DNA of 64,000 bases from an uncultured Clostridium sp. (GTDB lineage: Bacteria; Bacillota; Clostridia; Clostridiales; Clostridiaceae), in assembly GCA_937927335.1 (NCBI GenBank), contig CALBDU010000024.1, positions 1-64,000 of the forward strand. The letters run 5' to 3'. Position 1 is the stretch's first letter. Every line of letters starts with the position of its first letter. Positions 27,171 through 36,703 of this stretch are shown one piece after another. The position numbers were made by a program, and so were the translations under genes. The notes below the pieces were generated by a model. That model worked only from the letters and a program-made list of their open reading frames with translations, was not told the DNA's origin and searched no databases.

Positions 27171-28643
27171 TCAAAAGCACAATCTGATCCTCTGGTACTC
27201 CTCCAGGGTAGTTATCCCCTTTATCACAAGCTCCCTGCAGTTTTCCTCAAGACTTTTCATTCCAGCTTCAGCATTATACCTTCTTACATCCTCTACATTG
27301 TTTGTTCCTTGAATAAACAATTTTCTGGCTGAATCCATCTTATTATATTCATAAATAACTGTTCTTCCCTTATATCCTGTACCGCTGCATTTTGGACAGC
27401 CCCTGCCCTTAAATGTCCTGTTAATTCCACTAATTCCGGAAGCTTTTACTTCCTCCCTGCACCATGGGCATATTTTTCTTACCAATCTTTGTGCTATTGT
27501 ACCTATCAGGGCATCACAAACTAAATAAGCCGGTACCCCCATATCCATCAGTCTTAAAATTGCAGAGGAGGAATCATTGGTGTGCAGGGTTGAAATTACA
27601 AGATGCCCCGTAATTGCAGCTCTAACTGCTATCTGGGCAGTTTCCTCATCCCTTATTTCACCTATCATTATCACATCGGGGTCTTGACGGAGCACACTCC
27701 TTAATCCTCTGGCAAAGGTCATACCGGTTTTTGTATTTACATTTACCTGGGTTATTCCCTCCAGTGAAAATTCTACTGGGTCTTCAATGGTCACTATATT
27801 CTTTTCCATTTTGTTAAGGGAAGTAATCATTGAATACAATGTGGTTGACTTGCCGCTGCCCGTTGGCCCTGTTACCAGGATAATGCCATGTGGGCACTGC
27901 AGCATTCCTTTTATAAATTCCACTCCTTTTAAATCAAAGCCCAAATCATTAAGCTTAATATTATTTCTCTCACCATACAAAATCCTTATTACTATTTTTT
28001 CACCATATACCGCAGGCAGTGTGGAAACTCTGAAATCATATTCATGATTGTTATACCTGAAGCTTATTTTGCCATCCTGAGGAATCCTTTTTTCTGTTAT
28101 GTTCAAACCTGCCATTACTTTTATTCTGGTACAAATCATTGGATATACTTCTACAGGAACACTCATATATTCACAAAGCACACCATCAATCCTGTACCTG
28201 ACCTTCAGCATTTCCCTGAAGGGTTCAATATGTATATCACTGGCATTACAGCAAACTGCTTTTACTATAATCGATGTAGTGAGCCTTATTACCGGTGAAT
28301 CTCTGTCATCTTTTTCTTTATGGTTATGAAGATTTCTGTTCTCAGCGTCATTTTTAAGGCATTTCAGAGCTGATTCCGCATTTTTTCTTGAAAAACAGCT
28401 ATTCATAGCTGATATAATCTGCTCCCTGGATGCCTTATACAATATCACCTCCTTACCTGTTAAAAACTTTACTTCATCCATTACAGGCTCACCAGGATGC
28501 TGCCACACTGCAATATGAAGCTTTTTCCCATCAATCTTGAAGGGTATTAAGCAATTTTCCTGGCACAATTCCTCATTTATCAGACAGGCTGCTTCCATTT
28601 CCACCACTGCATTATCAAGGTCTATGGTTTTGATTTCACTCAC
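27171..28643 (-). CDS. pilB: Type IV pilus assembly ATPase (PilB/GspE)
   Basis: A 490-aa hexameric ATPase. Visible: N-terminal MshEN-like remnant, Walker A GPTGSGKST, Asp box VTIEDPVEFSLEGITQVNV, Walker B and His box (GEIRDEETAQIAVRAAITGHL), and a tetracysteine zinc site CPWC...CPKC near residues 405-430. It is the first gene of the pilus operon. No separate retraction ATPase PilT or prepilin peptidase lies in this window. Start at GTG 28643 follows GGAG closely; spacing is poor. Confidence 0.92.
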   Translation of the reverse strand: MSEIKTIDLDNAVVEMEAACLINEELCQENCLIPFKIDGKKLHIAVWQHPGEPVMDEVKFLTGKEVILYKASREQIISAMNSCFSRKNAESALKCLKNDAENRNLHNHKEKDDRDSPVIRLTTSIIVKAVCCNASDIHIEPFREMLKVRYRIDGVLCEYMSVPVEVYPMICTRIKVMAGLNITEKRIPQDGKISFRYNNHEYDFRVSTLPAVYGEKIVIRILYGERNNIKLNDLGFDLKGVEFIKGMLQCPHGIILVTGPTGSGKSTTLYSMITSLNKMEKNIVTIEDPVEFSLEGITQVNVNTKTGMTFARGLRSVLRQDPDVIMIGEIRDEETAQIAVRAAITGHLVISTLHTNDSSSAILRLMDMGVPAYLVCDALIGTIAQRLVRKICPWCREEVKASGISGINRTFKGRGCPKCSGTGYKGRTVIYEYNKMDSARKLFIQGTNNVEDVRRYNAEAGMKSLEENCRELVIKGITTLEEYQRIRLCF

Positions 28644-28709
28644 CTCCGTATACCATTATTGTCTAAAGTTCAATTTTTAAACGTATAAAAAAAGAATATT
28701 TTATTTGGC

Positions 28710-28742
28710 TATAAAATAAAAAGAAAGCCTCTGCAGACTTCC
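28710..28742 (-). terminator. Terminator between the lipoprotein gene and the pilus operon
   Basis: On the minus strand GGAAGTC - loop - GGCTTTC followed by TTTTTATTTTAT. It ends the dapF-lipoprotein unit just before pilB. Confidence 0.55.
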
Positions 28743-28763
28743 TCTAATAAATTAAAAACGTAT

Positions 28764-29813
28764 TTAATTTTGTATATTCTGATAAACACTATATTTGCCA
28801 TTATGGGTAGAAATAAGATTAACCGAATTATCAGGAAGATTATACATATAAACCCCCTGCAAAGCTGTAAAATATATATTTCCCTGTTTATCAAAGCAAA
28901 TATTGGAACCTGTATCCATAGTCCCTGGAAAGTCATAAGTTATTCGTGATAGGTTTCCTCCCTTAAGGCTTATGGAATATAGCTCAGGTTCCTCCACCCC
29001 GTTTTCCATACCGGTAAAAAATATTTTATCAAAATTATTTAAATACCTGGCCTTGTAAACTCTGGAAATTTCCCTGGACAGTACAGTATTGCCTCCATCA
29101 TTGAAATATAAGAGTTCCGACCCATTTTCATTTTCCTTCATATAAACCAGTCCCTTACCGGCAGGAACCATATATGTGCAGTATCCGTCAATATTATCAA
29201 GATAAACCTTCTCAGTATTGTTCTGCAGGTCATACTGGTATATTCTTCCTGAATCCTGCTTTTCACCGGTGCTTCCATAATAAATTATATTGTTGTCATC
29301 CAACCAGCAGTATACATTCCCAGATACCAGAACCTTGCTTTTTAAATTAATAAGCTTTCTGGCATTAATATCAAAGATTTTTAGTCCCTGTGCGCTTTCC
29401 AGCGAATCCTCCTTATAGCTCCTGTATGCCAGTTTGCTGCCCGATGGATTCAGGCACAGGTCAGAAGCGGAATAAAAGGAATCCAATACCAGCATCTTTT
29501 CTTTCATGTAAATCTTTATATTATTATGCTCCAGATTCTGTCCATTGGCAATTGCAGCCAGTTGAACAACAGTACTGCTGTTGTATGTCATATCCCCAGC
29601 TTTGGGCATACCACTGCCAATTTTATACAAGCCTCCTGATTCAGCTCTGTACACATTGCATTTATCCCCAGCAGTTTCCAGAACAGTTATCAACCCAAGC
29701 TTTGGCATTTCTATATCCCTTGGAATTTCCTTAATTCTATAGCTGCAAGCCGTAATAATGCTTATTGAAAAAATTAAAAAACATAGATACTTTATTACTC
29801 CCTTTATTTCCAT
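28764..29813 (-). CDS. Lipoprotein with TolB-like beta-propeller repeats
   Basis: A 349-aa secreted protein. An N-terminal signal (YLCFLIFSISIITAC) ends in a lipobox ITAC with Cys about residue 22. The rest contains repeated short strands with patterns like SGSKLAYRSY, DDNNIIYYGS, NFDKIFFTGM and KQGNIYFTAL, as in TolB/WD40-like beta-propellers. The ATG at 29813 overlaps the dapF TGA by one base. The ligand is unknown; it may sense or bind something at the cell surface. Confidence 0.7.
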   Translation of the reverse strand: MEIKGVIKYLCFLIFSISIITACSYRIKEIPRDIEMPKLGLITVLETAGDKCNVYRAESGGLYKIGSGMPKAGDMTYNSSTVVQLAAIANGQNLEHNNIKIYMKEKMLVLDSFYSASDLCLNPSGSKLAYRSYKEDSLESAQGLKIFDINARKLINLKSKVLVSGNVYCWLDDNNIIYYGSTGEKQDSGRIYQYDLQNNTEKVYLDNIDGYCTYMVPAGKGLVYMKENENGSELLYFNDGGNTVLSREISRVYKARYLNNFDKIFFTGMENGVEEPELYSISLKGGNLSRITYDFPGTMDTGSNICFDKQGNIYFTALQGVYMYNLPDNSVNLISTHNGKYSVYQNIQN

Positions 29814-30634
29814 CAATCATCAAATTCTCCGGTAAAGCTGATTTCAGCAGGTCCTGTCATATAAACATCGCCATTTACAAGCTGTATAAAAAGTTTCCCG
29901 CCAGGAACTAGCACATCAACATCAGGTCCAGTAAAGCCAAGCCTCTTTGCTGCCACCACACAGGCACAGCTTCCAGTACCGCAGGCTAAAGTTGGTCCCG
30001 CTCCTCTTTCCCAGGTTTTTACCCGGAGTGTATTTTTATCTACAACCTCACAGAAATTTACATTTGTGCCCTTTGGAAATAAAGGATTTTTCTCTATATC
30101 TCTTCCCTCTGTTACATCAAACCCCTCCAAAGACCCAAATATAACAGTATGTGGAACACCCATCTGCATAGTGGTTATTAAATATTCCCTATCATTTTCA
30201 GCAAGCTTTCTGTTTATTATCTCATCTTTTTCATTGGAATAGAAGGCTGCCGGGTTGAAATCCGGTGAGCCCATGTTTATTTTAACGCCAGTTACCTTAT
30301 TGCCTTCCACAGTTAATTCGGCAGTTTTAATTCCATCTCCGGTTTCAATTTTTATAATAGTGCTTTTAACGATTTCCTTATCATATACGAATCTTGCAAA
30401 GCATCTAATGCCGTTTCCGCACATGGATGCATAGGACCCGTCCGCATTCATAATAACCATTTGTATATCAGCGTCTTTACTATCTCTTACAAGAAGGATT
30501 CCGTCTCCTCCAATGGAAAAATGCCTGTCGCAAAGTTTTTTGGCCAATTCCCCTTCTTTTCCCTGGTATCTATTTGCTCTATCATCAATTATAATAAAAT
30601 CATTTCCTGTTCCTTGCAGCTTTGAAAATTTCAT
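29813..30634 (-). CDS. dapF: Diaminopimelate epimerase
   Basis: A 273-aa enzyme converting LL- to meso-diaminopimelate for lysine and peptidoglycan. Both catalytic Cys are visible: YASMCGNGIRCFARF and LACGTGSCACVVA. KLQGTGNDFIIID is the N-terminal signature. GGAGG lies before ATG 30634. It is divergent from rqcH and couples to the lipoprotein gene. Confidence 0.96.
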   Translation of the reverse strand: MKFSKLQGTGNDFIIIDDRANRYQGKEGELAKKLCDRHFSIGGDGILLVRDSKDADIQMVIMNADGSYASMCGNGIRCFARFVYDKEIVKSTIIKIETGDGIKTAELTVEGNKVTGVKINMGSPDFNPAAFYSNEKDEIINRKLAENDREYLITTMQMGVPHTVIFGSLEGFDVTEGRDIEKNPLFPKGTNVNFCEVVDKNTLRVKTWERGAGPTLACGTGSCACVVAAKRLGFTGPDVDVLVPGGKLFIQLVNGDVYMTGPAEISFTGEFDD

Positions 30635-30751
30635 AAAAATTCCTCCATAAGATACTTCAGAAATAGTTTACTACTATGCATTACTTTTTTCAATAATGTG
30701 ATATACTTATTAGGTGAAAATATTCTCAGCATTTTAGAAAGGGTGGAATAT

Positions 30752-32470
30752 ATGGCCTTTGATGGAATTTTTATATATAGCATTATTGAAGAAATAAAAG
30801 GGGAGCTCATAAATGGTAAGGTGGAAAAGGTATCCCAGCCGGAAAAGGATGAGATAATTTTAACTGTAAAAAACGGCAGAATTATTAGCAGGTTATCCAT
30901 CAGTGCAAGCCCACTATATCCTAAACTGCTGCTAACTGGTGTAACCAAGCCTAACCCTGAAGCACCGCCAATTTTCTGTATGGTTTTGAGAAAATACCTT
31001 TTAGGGGCAAGGATTTTGAATATAAGACAGCTTGCCACAGACAGAGTTGTTTTCATAGATTTTCAAAGCCTTGATGAACTCGGCTATGACAGCATTTATA
31101 TTCTGGCTGTAGAAATAATGGGTAAACATAGCAATATAACTCTTATCCGGCAGAGAGACAATATTATCATGGACAGCATAAAGCATATAACCATGGATAT
31201 GAATTCCCTAAGAACCCTTCTGCCAGGAGTAAAATACATAAATCCCCCGGCATCAGCAAAGCTTAATCCCCTTGAAGCAGGCTTCCCTGAAATGAGGGAT
31301 TTTATAAATGAAAACTCCATAGCCTTTAACAGCAGCCTGTTTTCTAATATATTCACAGGCATAAGTAAACCATTATCAAGAGAACTGCTATTCAGACTGG
31401 AACAGCAGGGCATTGAATTTAATGCTGAAAACCTGCAAAAGATTGCTGATTTCTTAACTGAATTTTTCAGGAAAATCAGAAATTCTGATTTTAGCTTTGT
31501 GCTTTACACCAGCCATTCAGCGGTGAAGGAATTTTACTGCATTGAATTTTTCCATCTTGGGGAGTTTCAAAAAAACGTTTATGAATCAGCATCAAGACTG
31601 GTGGAGATTTACTACCTTGAAAAGGATAAAGCTGACAGATTAAAAAACAGGAGTTCTGACCTCCATAAGCTTATTAATGTTAATCTTGAGAGATGTATGA
31701 AAAAAATTAAGCTTTTAGAGGAAACCCTTGCGGAATGTAAAACAAAGGATCAGTTTAAAATAATAGGAGAGCTTTTAACCTCCAGCATCTACAGCATGGA
31801 GAAGGGACAGTCTGAAATAGAGGTTTTAAATTATTATAGTGCGGATAATGAATATATAACTATAAAGCTGGATAAAGAAAAAACTCCTTCTCAAAACGTG
31901 CAGTATTACTTTAAAAAATATAATAAGCTGAAAAAATCTGAGGAGGCCTCCAGAATACAGATTGAAAACGCCCGTGCGGAGCATGAATATCTTCTGTCTG
32001 TGCTCACAAACATTGAAAATGCAGACAGTTACGATGAAATTGAGGAAATTAAAAGGGAGCTCATTGATACCGGCTATATCAGGTTTAAAAAAACCTCGGG
32101 AAAGAAGCCTAAGCAGGCAAAGCCCATGCACTTCCTATCCAAGGATAATATTGATATATATGTAGGTAAGAATAACCTGCAAAATGATTACCTTACTCTT
32201 AAGTTTGCAGATAAGCATGATATTTGGATGCACACTAAAAATATTCCAGGTTCCCATGTGATAATAAAATGCTTCGGTACGGTACCGGACAGTACCCTGC
32301 TTGAAGCAGCCAATCTTGCAGCCTGGTACAGCAAGGCCAAGAACTCCACCAAGGTTCCGGTAGATTACACCCAGGTAAGAAATGTACATAAACCTAATGG
32401 TGCAAAGCCCGGCATGGTGATATACACAACAAATAAAACTATTTATGCAGATCCTGTTAAACCGGAATAA
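30752..32470 (+). CDS. rqcH: Rqc2 homolog RqcH (NFACT family; FbpA-like)
   Basis: A 572-aa ribosome quality control protein: it binds obstructed 50S subunits and recruits Ala-tRNA to add C-terminal alanine tails; older annotations call it fibronectin-binding protein. NFACT-N domain (about 1-160, MAFDGIFIYSIIEEI), HhH and coiled coil (about 250-430), NFACT-R domain with DIWMHTKNIPGSHVII. The start at ATG 30752 has GGGTGG 5 bases upstream; an earlier in-frame start lacks one. Confidence 0.93.
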   Translation: MAFDGIFIYSIIEEIKGELINGKVEKVSQPEKDEIILTVKNGRIISRLSISASPLYPKLLLTGVTKPNPEAPPIFCMVLRKYLLGARILNIRQLATDRVVFIDFQSLDELGYDSIYILAVEIMGKHSNITLIRQRDNIIMDSIKHITMDMNSLRTLLPGVKYINPPASAKLNPLEAGFPEMRDFINENSIAFNSSLFSNIFTGISKPLSRELLFRLEQQGIEFNAENLQKIADFLTEFFRKIRNSDFSFVLYTSHSAVKEFYCIEFFHLGEFQKNVYESASRLVEIYYLEKDKADRLKNRSSDLHKLINVNLERCMKKIKLLEETLAECKTKDQFKIIGELLTSSIYSMEKGQSEIEVLNYYSADNEYITIKLDKEKTPSQNVQYYFKKYNKLKKSEEASRIQIENARAEHEYLLSVLTNIENADSYDEIEEIKRELIDTGYIRFKKTSGKKPKQAKPMHFLSKDNIDIYVGKNNLQNDYLTLKFADKHDIWMHTKNIPGSHVIIKCFGTVPDSTLLEAANLAAWYSKAKNSTKVPVDYTQVRNVHKPNGAKPGMVIYTTNKTIYADPVKPE

Positions 32471-32477
32471 GATGCAA

Positions 32478-32516
32478 GGAAAAGCGCAGTGATAATATTA
32501 TCCTCTGCGCTTTTTA
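32478..32516 (+). terminator. rqcH terminator, possibly bidirectional
   Basis: AAAAGCGCAG - 15 bases - CTGCGCTTTTTATA. The loop contains a second small palindrome GATAATATTATC. It lies between the converging rqcH and M16 peptidase genes and has T/A runs on both sides. Confidence 0.7.
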
Positions 32517-32549
32517 TACTATAGAATCTTATGCATGAATATATTGGTT

Positions 32550-33773
32550 TTACTTTAAAATCTGTATGGTTGGCATTCTAAAGGTTTTAACAATTACTTT
32601 ATGAATTTCTTCAGAAGTTACATCTTCAAAATCTTCAAATTCACAAAAAACCTGCTCTGGAGAACCATACATCAATTCATGGACAGTAAGCTCCTTACAA
32701 AGCTGTATAGACTTTTCAAGCAGCATTTCCCTTTTTATCTTCAGCATTTTGATAATATTGTTTATCCTGCTCTGGCTGATTTCAAAAGTATCGCTTTTTA
32801 TCTTTTCAATTTTACTGTTTATGATGTCTACCACCTTATTGACGTTATCTATGCTGGTGCTTGCACTAATTGTAAACAGCCTGATGCCGGTTTCATTCTT
32901 AACATAGCTGGATATATCATACACAAGTCCGTTTTTTGTCCTTATTTCGTCATATAAAATACTGGTTACGCTTTCACCAAAATGGAAATTAAAAAGTTTA
33001 AGTACTTTAATCTCTCTGACTGTAAGATTATGTATTGAAAAACAGTATTGAATTCTTGCTCCACTGCCTGCCTTAAACTCTTCTGTAAAAACACCCGCTA
33101 TGTTATGCTGATAGTTATTTCTTAATACCAGCTGCTCAGGGTTTCGGCTTTTAAAAGTGCCAAAATATTTATCAGCCAGCTCAAAGGCCTCCTGATATTG
33201 AAGGCTTGTCACCATTGTAATGACGCAATTTGCAGGAATATAGAATTTATTGTAAAAACTTATCAAATCCTGTTTTCCTATAGACCTCACAGAGGCTTCT
33301 GAGCCAATAATTGGTTCCATTATCCTTCTATTATCAAAGGCATGGCTCAACAGCTTATCTTCACAATACTGTGCTAAATCCTCCTGCCAGTCTCTCAGCT
33401 CTTCGCATATAACACTGAGCTCTTCCTGGAAGCCTTTCTCCGGGAAAGCTGGATTTAAAACAATATCACCGTATAACTCCAGGCCTGCCTCAAAATCCCC
33501 GGTCAGCGAGGTGCCGTAATATATTACATAGGGATAGTTTGTCATGGCATTGTTGAAGCCGAAGATACTGTCACAGCTGCTGTTGATTTCATCCTCAGAC
33601 CTTTTCAAGGTGCCTTTATAGAGCATATGCTCCAATGCATGGGCAGTGCCATATTTAAAGCCTTCCTCCTCCCTTAGCGCCCCGGCATCAAAGCCGATGC
33701 AGAAGGAGGAAATGGCTGCATCCCTTTTTTCATAAATAAATCTGGTTCCGTTTTTAAGTTTATCCTTAATCAT
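32550..33773 (-). CDS. M16 family zinc peptidase
   Basis: A 407-aa pitrilysin/processing-peptidase-like protein. The inverted zinc motif HxxEH appears as HALEHMLYKG near residue 45, and the distal Glu lies in VICEELRDWQED. The C-terminal half-domain follows the M16 fold. GGGAG lies 6 bases before ATG 33773. It stands downstream of parC. The substrate is unknown. Confidence 0.88.
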   Translation of the reverse strand: MIKDKLKNGTRFIYEKRDAAISSFCIGFDAGALREEEGFKYGTAHALEHMLYKGTLKRSEDEINSSCDSIFGFNNAMTNYPYVIYYGTSLTGDFEAGLELYGDIVLNPAFPEKGFQEELSVICEELRDWQEDLAQYCEDKLLSHAFDNRRIMEPIIGSEASVRSIGKQDLISFYNKFYIPANCVITMVTSLQYQEAFELADKYFGTFKSRNPEQLVLRNNYQHNIAGVFTEEFKAGSGARIQYCFSIHNLTVREIKVLKLFNFHFGESVTSILYDEIRTKNGLVYDISSYVKNETGIRLFTISASTSIDNVNKVVDIINSKIEKIKSDTFEISQSRINNIIKMLKIKREMLLEKSIQLCKELTVHELMYGSPEQVFCEFEDFEDVTSEEIHKVIVKTFRMPTIQILK

Positions 33774-33795
33774 ATAATCTCCCTTGAAGATCTAA

Positions 33796-36675
33796 TCACC
33801 CTATATACTTGATATCCTTGATGAAATCTTCAAAAACTATTAAAAATATGTTTTTACCTTTGCCTGCCCTGTTCTGATACTTAAATTCACACATCCTGAC
33901 TTCCTTTTCAACACCTTTATGAGACTTCAGCCTCAGGGTTCCCTTTTGCATTTTTTCCACAGATGCAATCATGGCAAAACCCAGCTCGTCATCTTCGGCC
34001 ATGGTTATTGCAGTAACCCCTGAAGCGATTTTACCCATAGGATTTACAGCCTTAAGATTGAATAAAATACTCATGCCTTTCCTGGTTATCATAAGAATAT
34101 CATCTGAATCTCCCGCAATTTCCACATTTAGAAGACTGTCATTGCCGCTCTTGAATTTATAAGCCAATATATTTGAAAGAGGACTTTCCAGTTCAGTGAG
34201 ACAGGTCTTTTTAAGCATCCCCTTTTTGGTAACAAAGTAAACAAATTTATCCTCTGTGAATTTATTCACTGAAAATACCTTTATAACTTTGTTAAAATCA
34301 ATATCGTCGAATATCTGGCTGATATTTATATCAACATTATCCAGGTTTTGCAGGAATACTCCCGGTACGGAGAATACCTGGCCATCCTCCTGGAAGAATA
34401 GTATTTCACTGGAGGAGCTGGTCATCAGGCTGAATTTTGATTTTCCAACCTTTAAATCAGAAGTTTTGATTTTTCCAGCCTTATCTATATTAAGGAAGTA
34501 CTCTCTATAGGCAAATTCCTCTGCCAGATCAACCTGGCTTACCCTGTCTGAACCAGATATATTAAACAGCTGAAGGCTGGAAATATTTCTGTCTGCAGCA
34601 GGAAGTACAGGCTCCTCTATTACAAATTGGATGCCCAGCTCTGTAGTTATCTTAAGGAAGCCCTCCTGTCTTTCATTATCCAGCAGCCTTATAGAAGCAA
34701 GATTTTCATTTTCTTTAAGCTTCAATGCCATGAGCTTAGTATAGCTTGATTCAAACTTATCCAAAGGTGTCTTTTTCATAGCCCCCTTAGTAGTAAAGAA
34801 CAGGAAATCCTTCTGGGCATTTATATTATCTATTGAAAAGGCACCTATAACCTTTTCCTGACTTAAATCAAGTCCTCTAATAAGCAGATCTATCTTTTCA
34901 CCCTTATCCTTCCACTTATACTCAGGCACACCGGCACCTTTAATCTGATACATGCTTCCTTTATCGGTGAAAAACATCAAAGTGTCCTTGGTGTTTGCAT
35001 TTAGGAGGAACCTGTTAAAGTCCCCTTCCCTGTGCTCAATATCATTAACATCAGTATTGGACCTGTTATAGGTTTTCAAAGGAATCCTCTTTACAAACCC
35101 TTCATTTGAAACTGTGATTATAACATCCTCATCAGGAATTACATCCTCAAGGTCAATCTTTGCTTCCTCGTCATCCTCCACCAGCCTGGTGCGTCTATTG
35201 TCCCCAAACTTTTCCCTGACCTCCAAAAGCTCGGTTTTTATGACTTTTAAAAGCTCCCTTTCGCTTTCAAGAATCTTTTTTAGTGATTTTATAAGCTTTT
35301 CCAGTTCCTTGTACTCTTTTTCAAAAGAAACAATTTCCAATCCTGTAAGCCTGTAAAGCATAAGCTCCAATATGGCTTCAGCCTGCATCGGGCTGAAATC
35401 AAATCTGGCAACGAGGTTGTCCGATGCATTCTTTTTGGATTTTGAAGCCCTGATAGTCTTGATAACCTCATCCATTATACCTATGGCTTTAATAAAGCCC
35501 TGAACAATGTGGAACCTTTTTTCAGCTGTTTCCAGCTCCTTTTGTGTACGCCTGGTCACAATCTCCTTTTGATGCTGCAGGTAATATTTAAGTATAGTTT
35601 TAAGTCCCATGGTTTCAGGCTTTCCATTGGCCAGGGCTACCATATTGAAGGACAGATTGCACTGCAGGTCAGTTTTCTTATATAGATATTTTAGTACCCT
35701 GTCTGCAGTTTCACCATCGGCAGATTTTCTAAGTTCAATAACTGCCCTGACGCCGTTTCTGTCGGATTCGTCCCTTATGTCGGATATTGGCTCCAGCACC
35801 TTCTGATGTTTTTTGTCCGCAGTCATATCGGATATGGCCTGAAGCAGCTTTGCTTTGCTCCTTCTGTAGGGGAATTCGGTTATTACTATGCCGAGCCTTC
35901 CGCTTTCAAGCTTCTCGATGGAGGCTTCAGCTCTTAAAGTTACCTTTCCTTCTCCGGTTTCATAGGCCTGCTTAAGTGAATTTCTTCCTATGAGAACACC
36001 CCCAGTAGGCAGGTCTGGACCTTTTATGTATTTCATCAATGCCGAAGTATCTATATCTTTGTTATCCATATAGGCAAGTAGTCCATCTATTACCTCCCTT
36101 AGGTTGTGGGGAGGTATGTTAGTAGCCAAGCCTACTGCAATTCCAAAAGCACCGTTAACCAGCAGGTTAGGATATCTGCCAGGAAGTACCTCAGGCTCCT
36201 TTTCCGAACCGGAGTAATTATCCACCATATTTACAACATCTTTATCAATATCCCTGATCATTTCCATAGCTATAGAAGTAAGCCTAGCTTCAGTGTAACG
36301 CATTGCCGCTGCACTGTCCCCGTCCTGACTGCCCCAGTTTCCATGGCCGTCTATGAGAGTTTTTCTTGTGGTAAAATCCTGGGCCAGGATAACCATGGCA
36401 TCATAAACAGAAGTATCACCATGGGGATGATACTTTCCTAAAATGTCTCCTACTATTCTTGCTGATTTATAATAAGGCTTGTCAGGAAATGCCTTCAGCA
36501 TGTAGGCGCCGTATAAAATCCTTCTATGTACCGGCTTCAAGCCGTCTCTCACATCAGGGAGGGCCCTGTCCTTTGCCACTTCAACGGCATAGGGCAGGTA
36601 ATTATCCGGCATGGCCTCTTCCAGCGGTATTTTTATTATATTCATATCCTTAGGTATACTATTTTTTTTAACCAT
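33796..36675 (-). CDS. parC: DNA topoisomerase IV subunit A (ParC/GyrA-type)
   Basis: A 959-aa type IIA topoisomerase subunit that cuts and rejoins DNA. Breakage-reunion domain about 10-480 with [12 protein letters not shown] and catalytic Tyr127 in [10 protein letters not shown]; coiled-coil tower; C-terminal beta-pinwheel of about 450 residues. Its length and the lack of a clear GyrA box favour ParC over GyrA. GGAGG precedes ATG 36675; it lies 28 bases after parE. Confidence 0.88.
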   Translation of the reverse strand: MVKKNSIPKDMNIIKIPLEEAMPDNYLPYAVEVAKDRALPDVRDGLKPVHRRILYGAYMLKAFPDKPYYKSARIVGDILGKYHPHGDTSVYDAMVILAQDFTTRKTLIDGHGNWGSQDGDSAAAMRYTEARLTSIAMEMIRDIDKDVVNMVDNYSGSEKEPEVLPGRYPNLLVNGAFGIAVGLATNIPPHNLREVIDGLLAYMDNKDIDTSALMKYIKGPDLPTGGVLIGRNSLKQAYETGEGKVTLRAEASIEKLESGRLGIVITEFPYRRSKAKLLQAISDMTADKKHQKVLEPISDIRDESDRNGVRAVIELRKSADGETADRVLKYLYKKTDLQCNLSFNMVALANGKPETMGLKTILKYYLQHQKEIVTRRTQKELETAEKRFHIVQGFIKAIGIMDEVIKTIRASKSKKNASDNLVARFDFSPMQAEAILELMLYRLTGLEIVSFEKEYKELEKLIKSLKKILESERELLKVIKTELLEVREKFGDNRRTRLVEDDEEAKIDLEDVIPDEDVIITVSNEGFVKRIPLKTYNRSNTDVNDIEHREGDFNRFLLNANTKDTLMFFTDKGSMYQIKGAGVPEYKWKDKGEKIDLLIRGLDLSQEKVIGAFSIDNINAQKDFLFFTTKGAMKKTPLDKFESSYTKLMALKLKENENLASIRLLDNERQEGFLKITTELGIQFVIEEPVLPAADRNISSLQLFNISGSDRVSQVDLAEEFAYREYFLNIDKAGKIKTSDLKVGKSKFSLMTSSSSEILFFQEDGQVFSVPGVFLQNLDNVDINISQIFDDIDFNKVIKVFSVNKFTEDKFVYFVTKKGMLKKTCLTELESPLSNILAYKFKSGNDSLLNVEIAGDSDDILMITRKGMSILFNLKAVNPMGKIASGVTAITMAEDDELGFAMIASVEKMQKGTLRLKSHKGVEKEVRMCEFKYQNRAGKGKNIFLIVFEDFIKDIKYIG

Positions 36676-36703
36676 TTGCGACCTCCAAAATTATAATGGG
36701 CAG

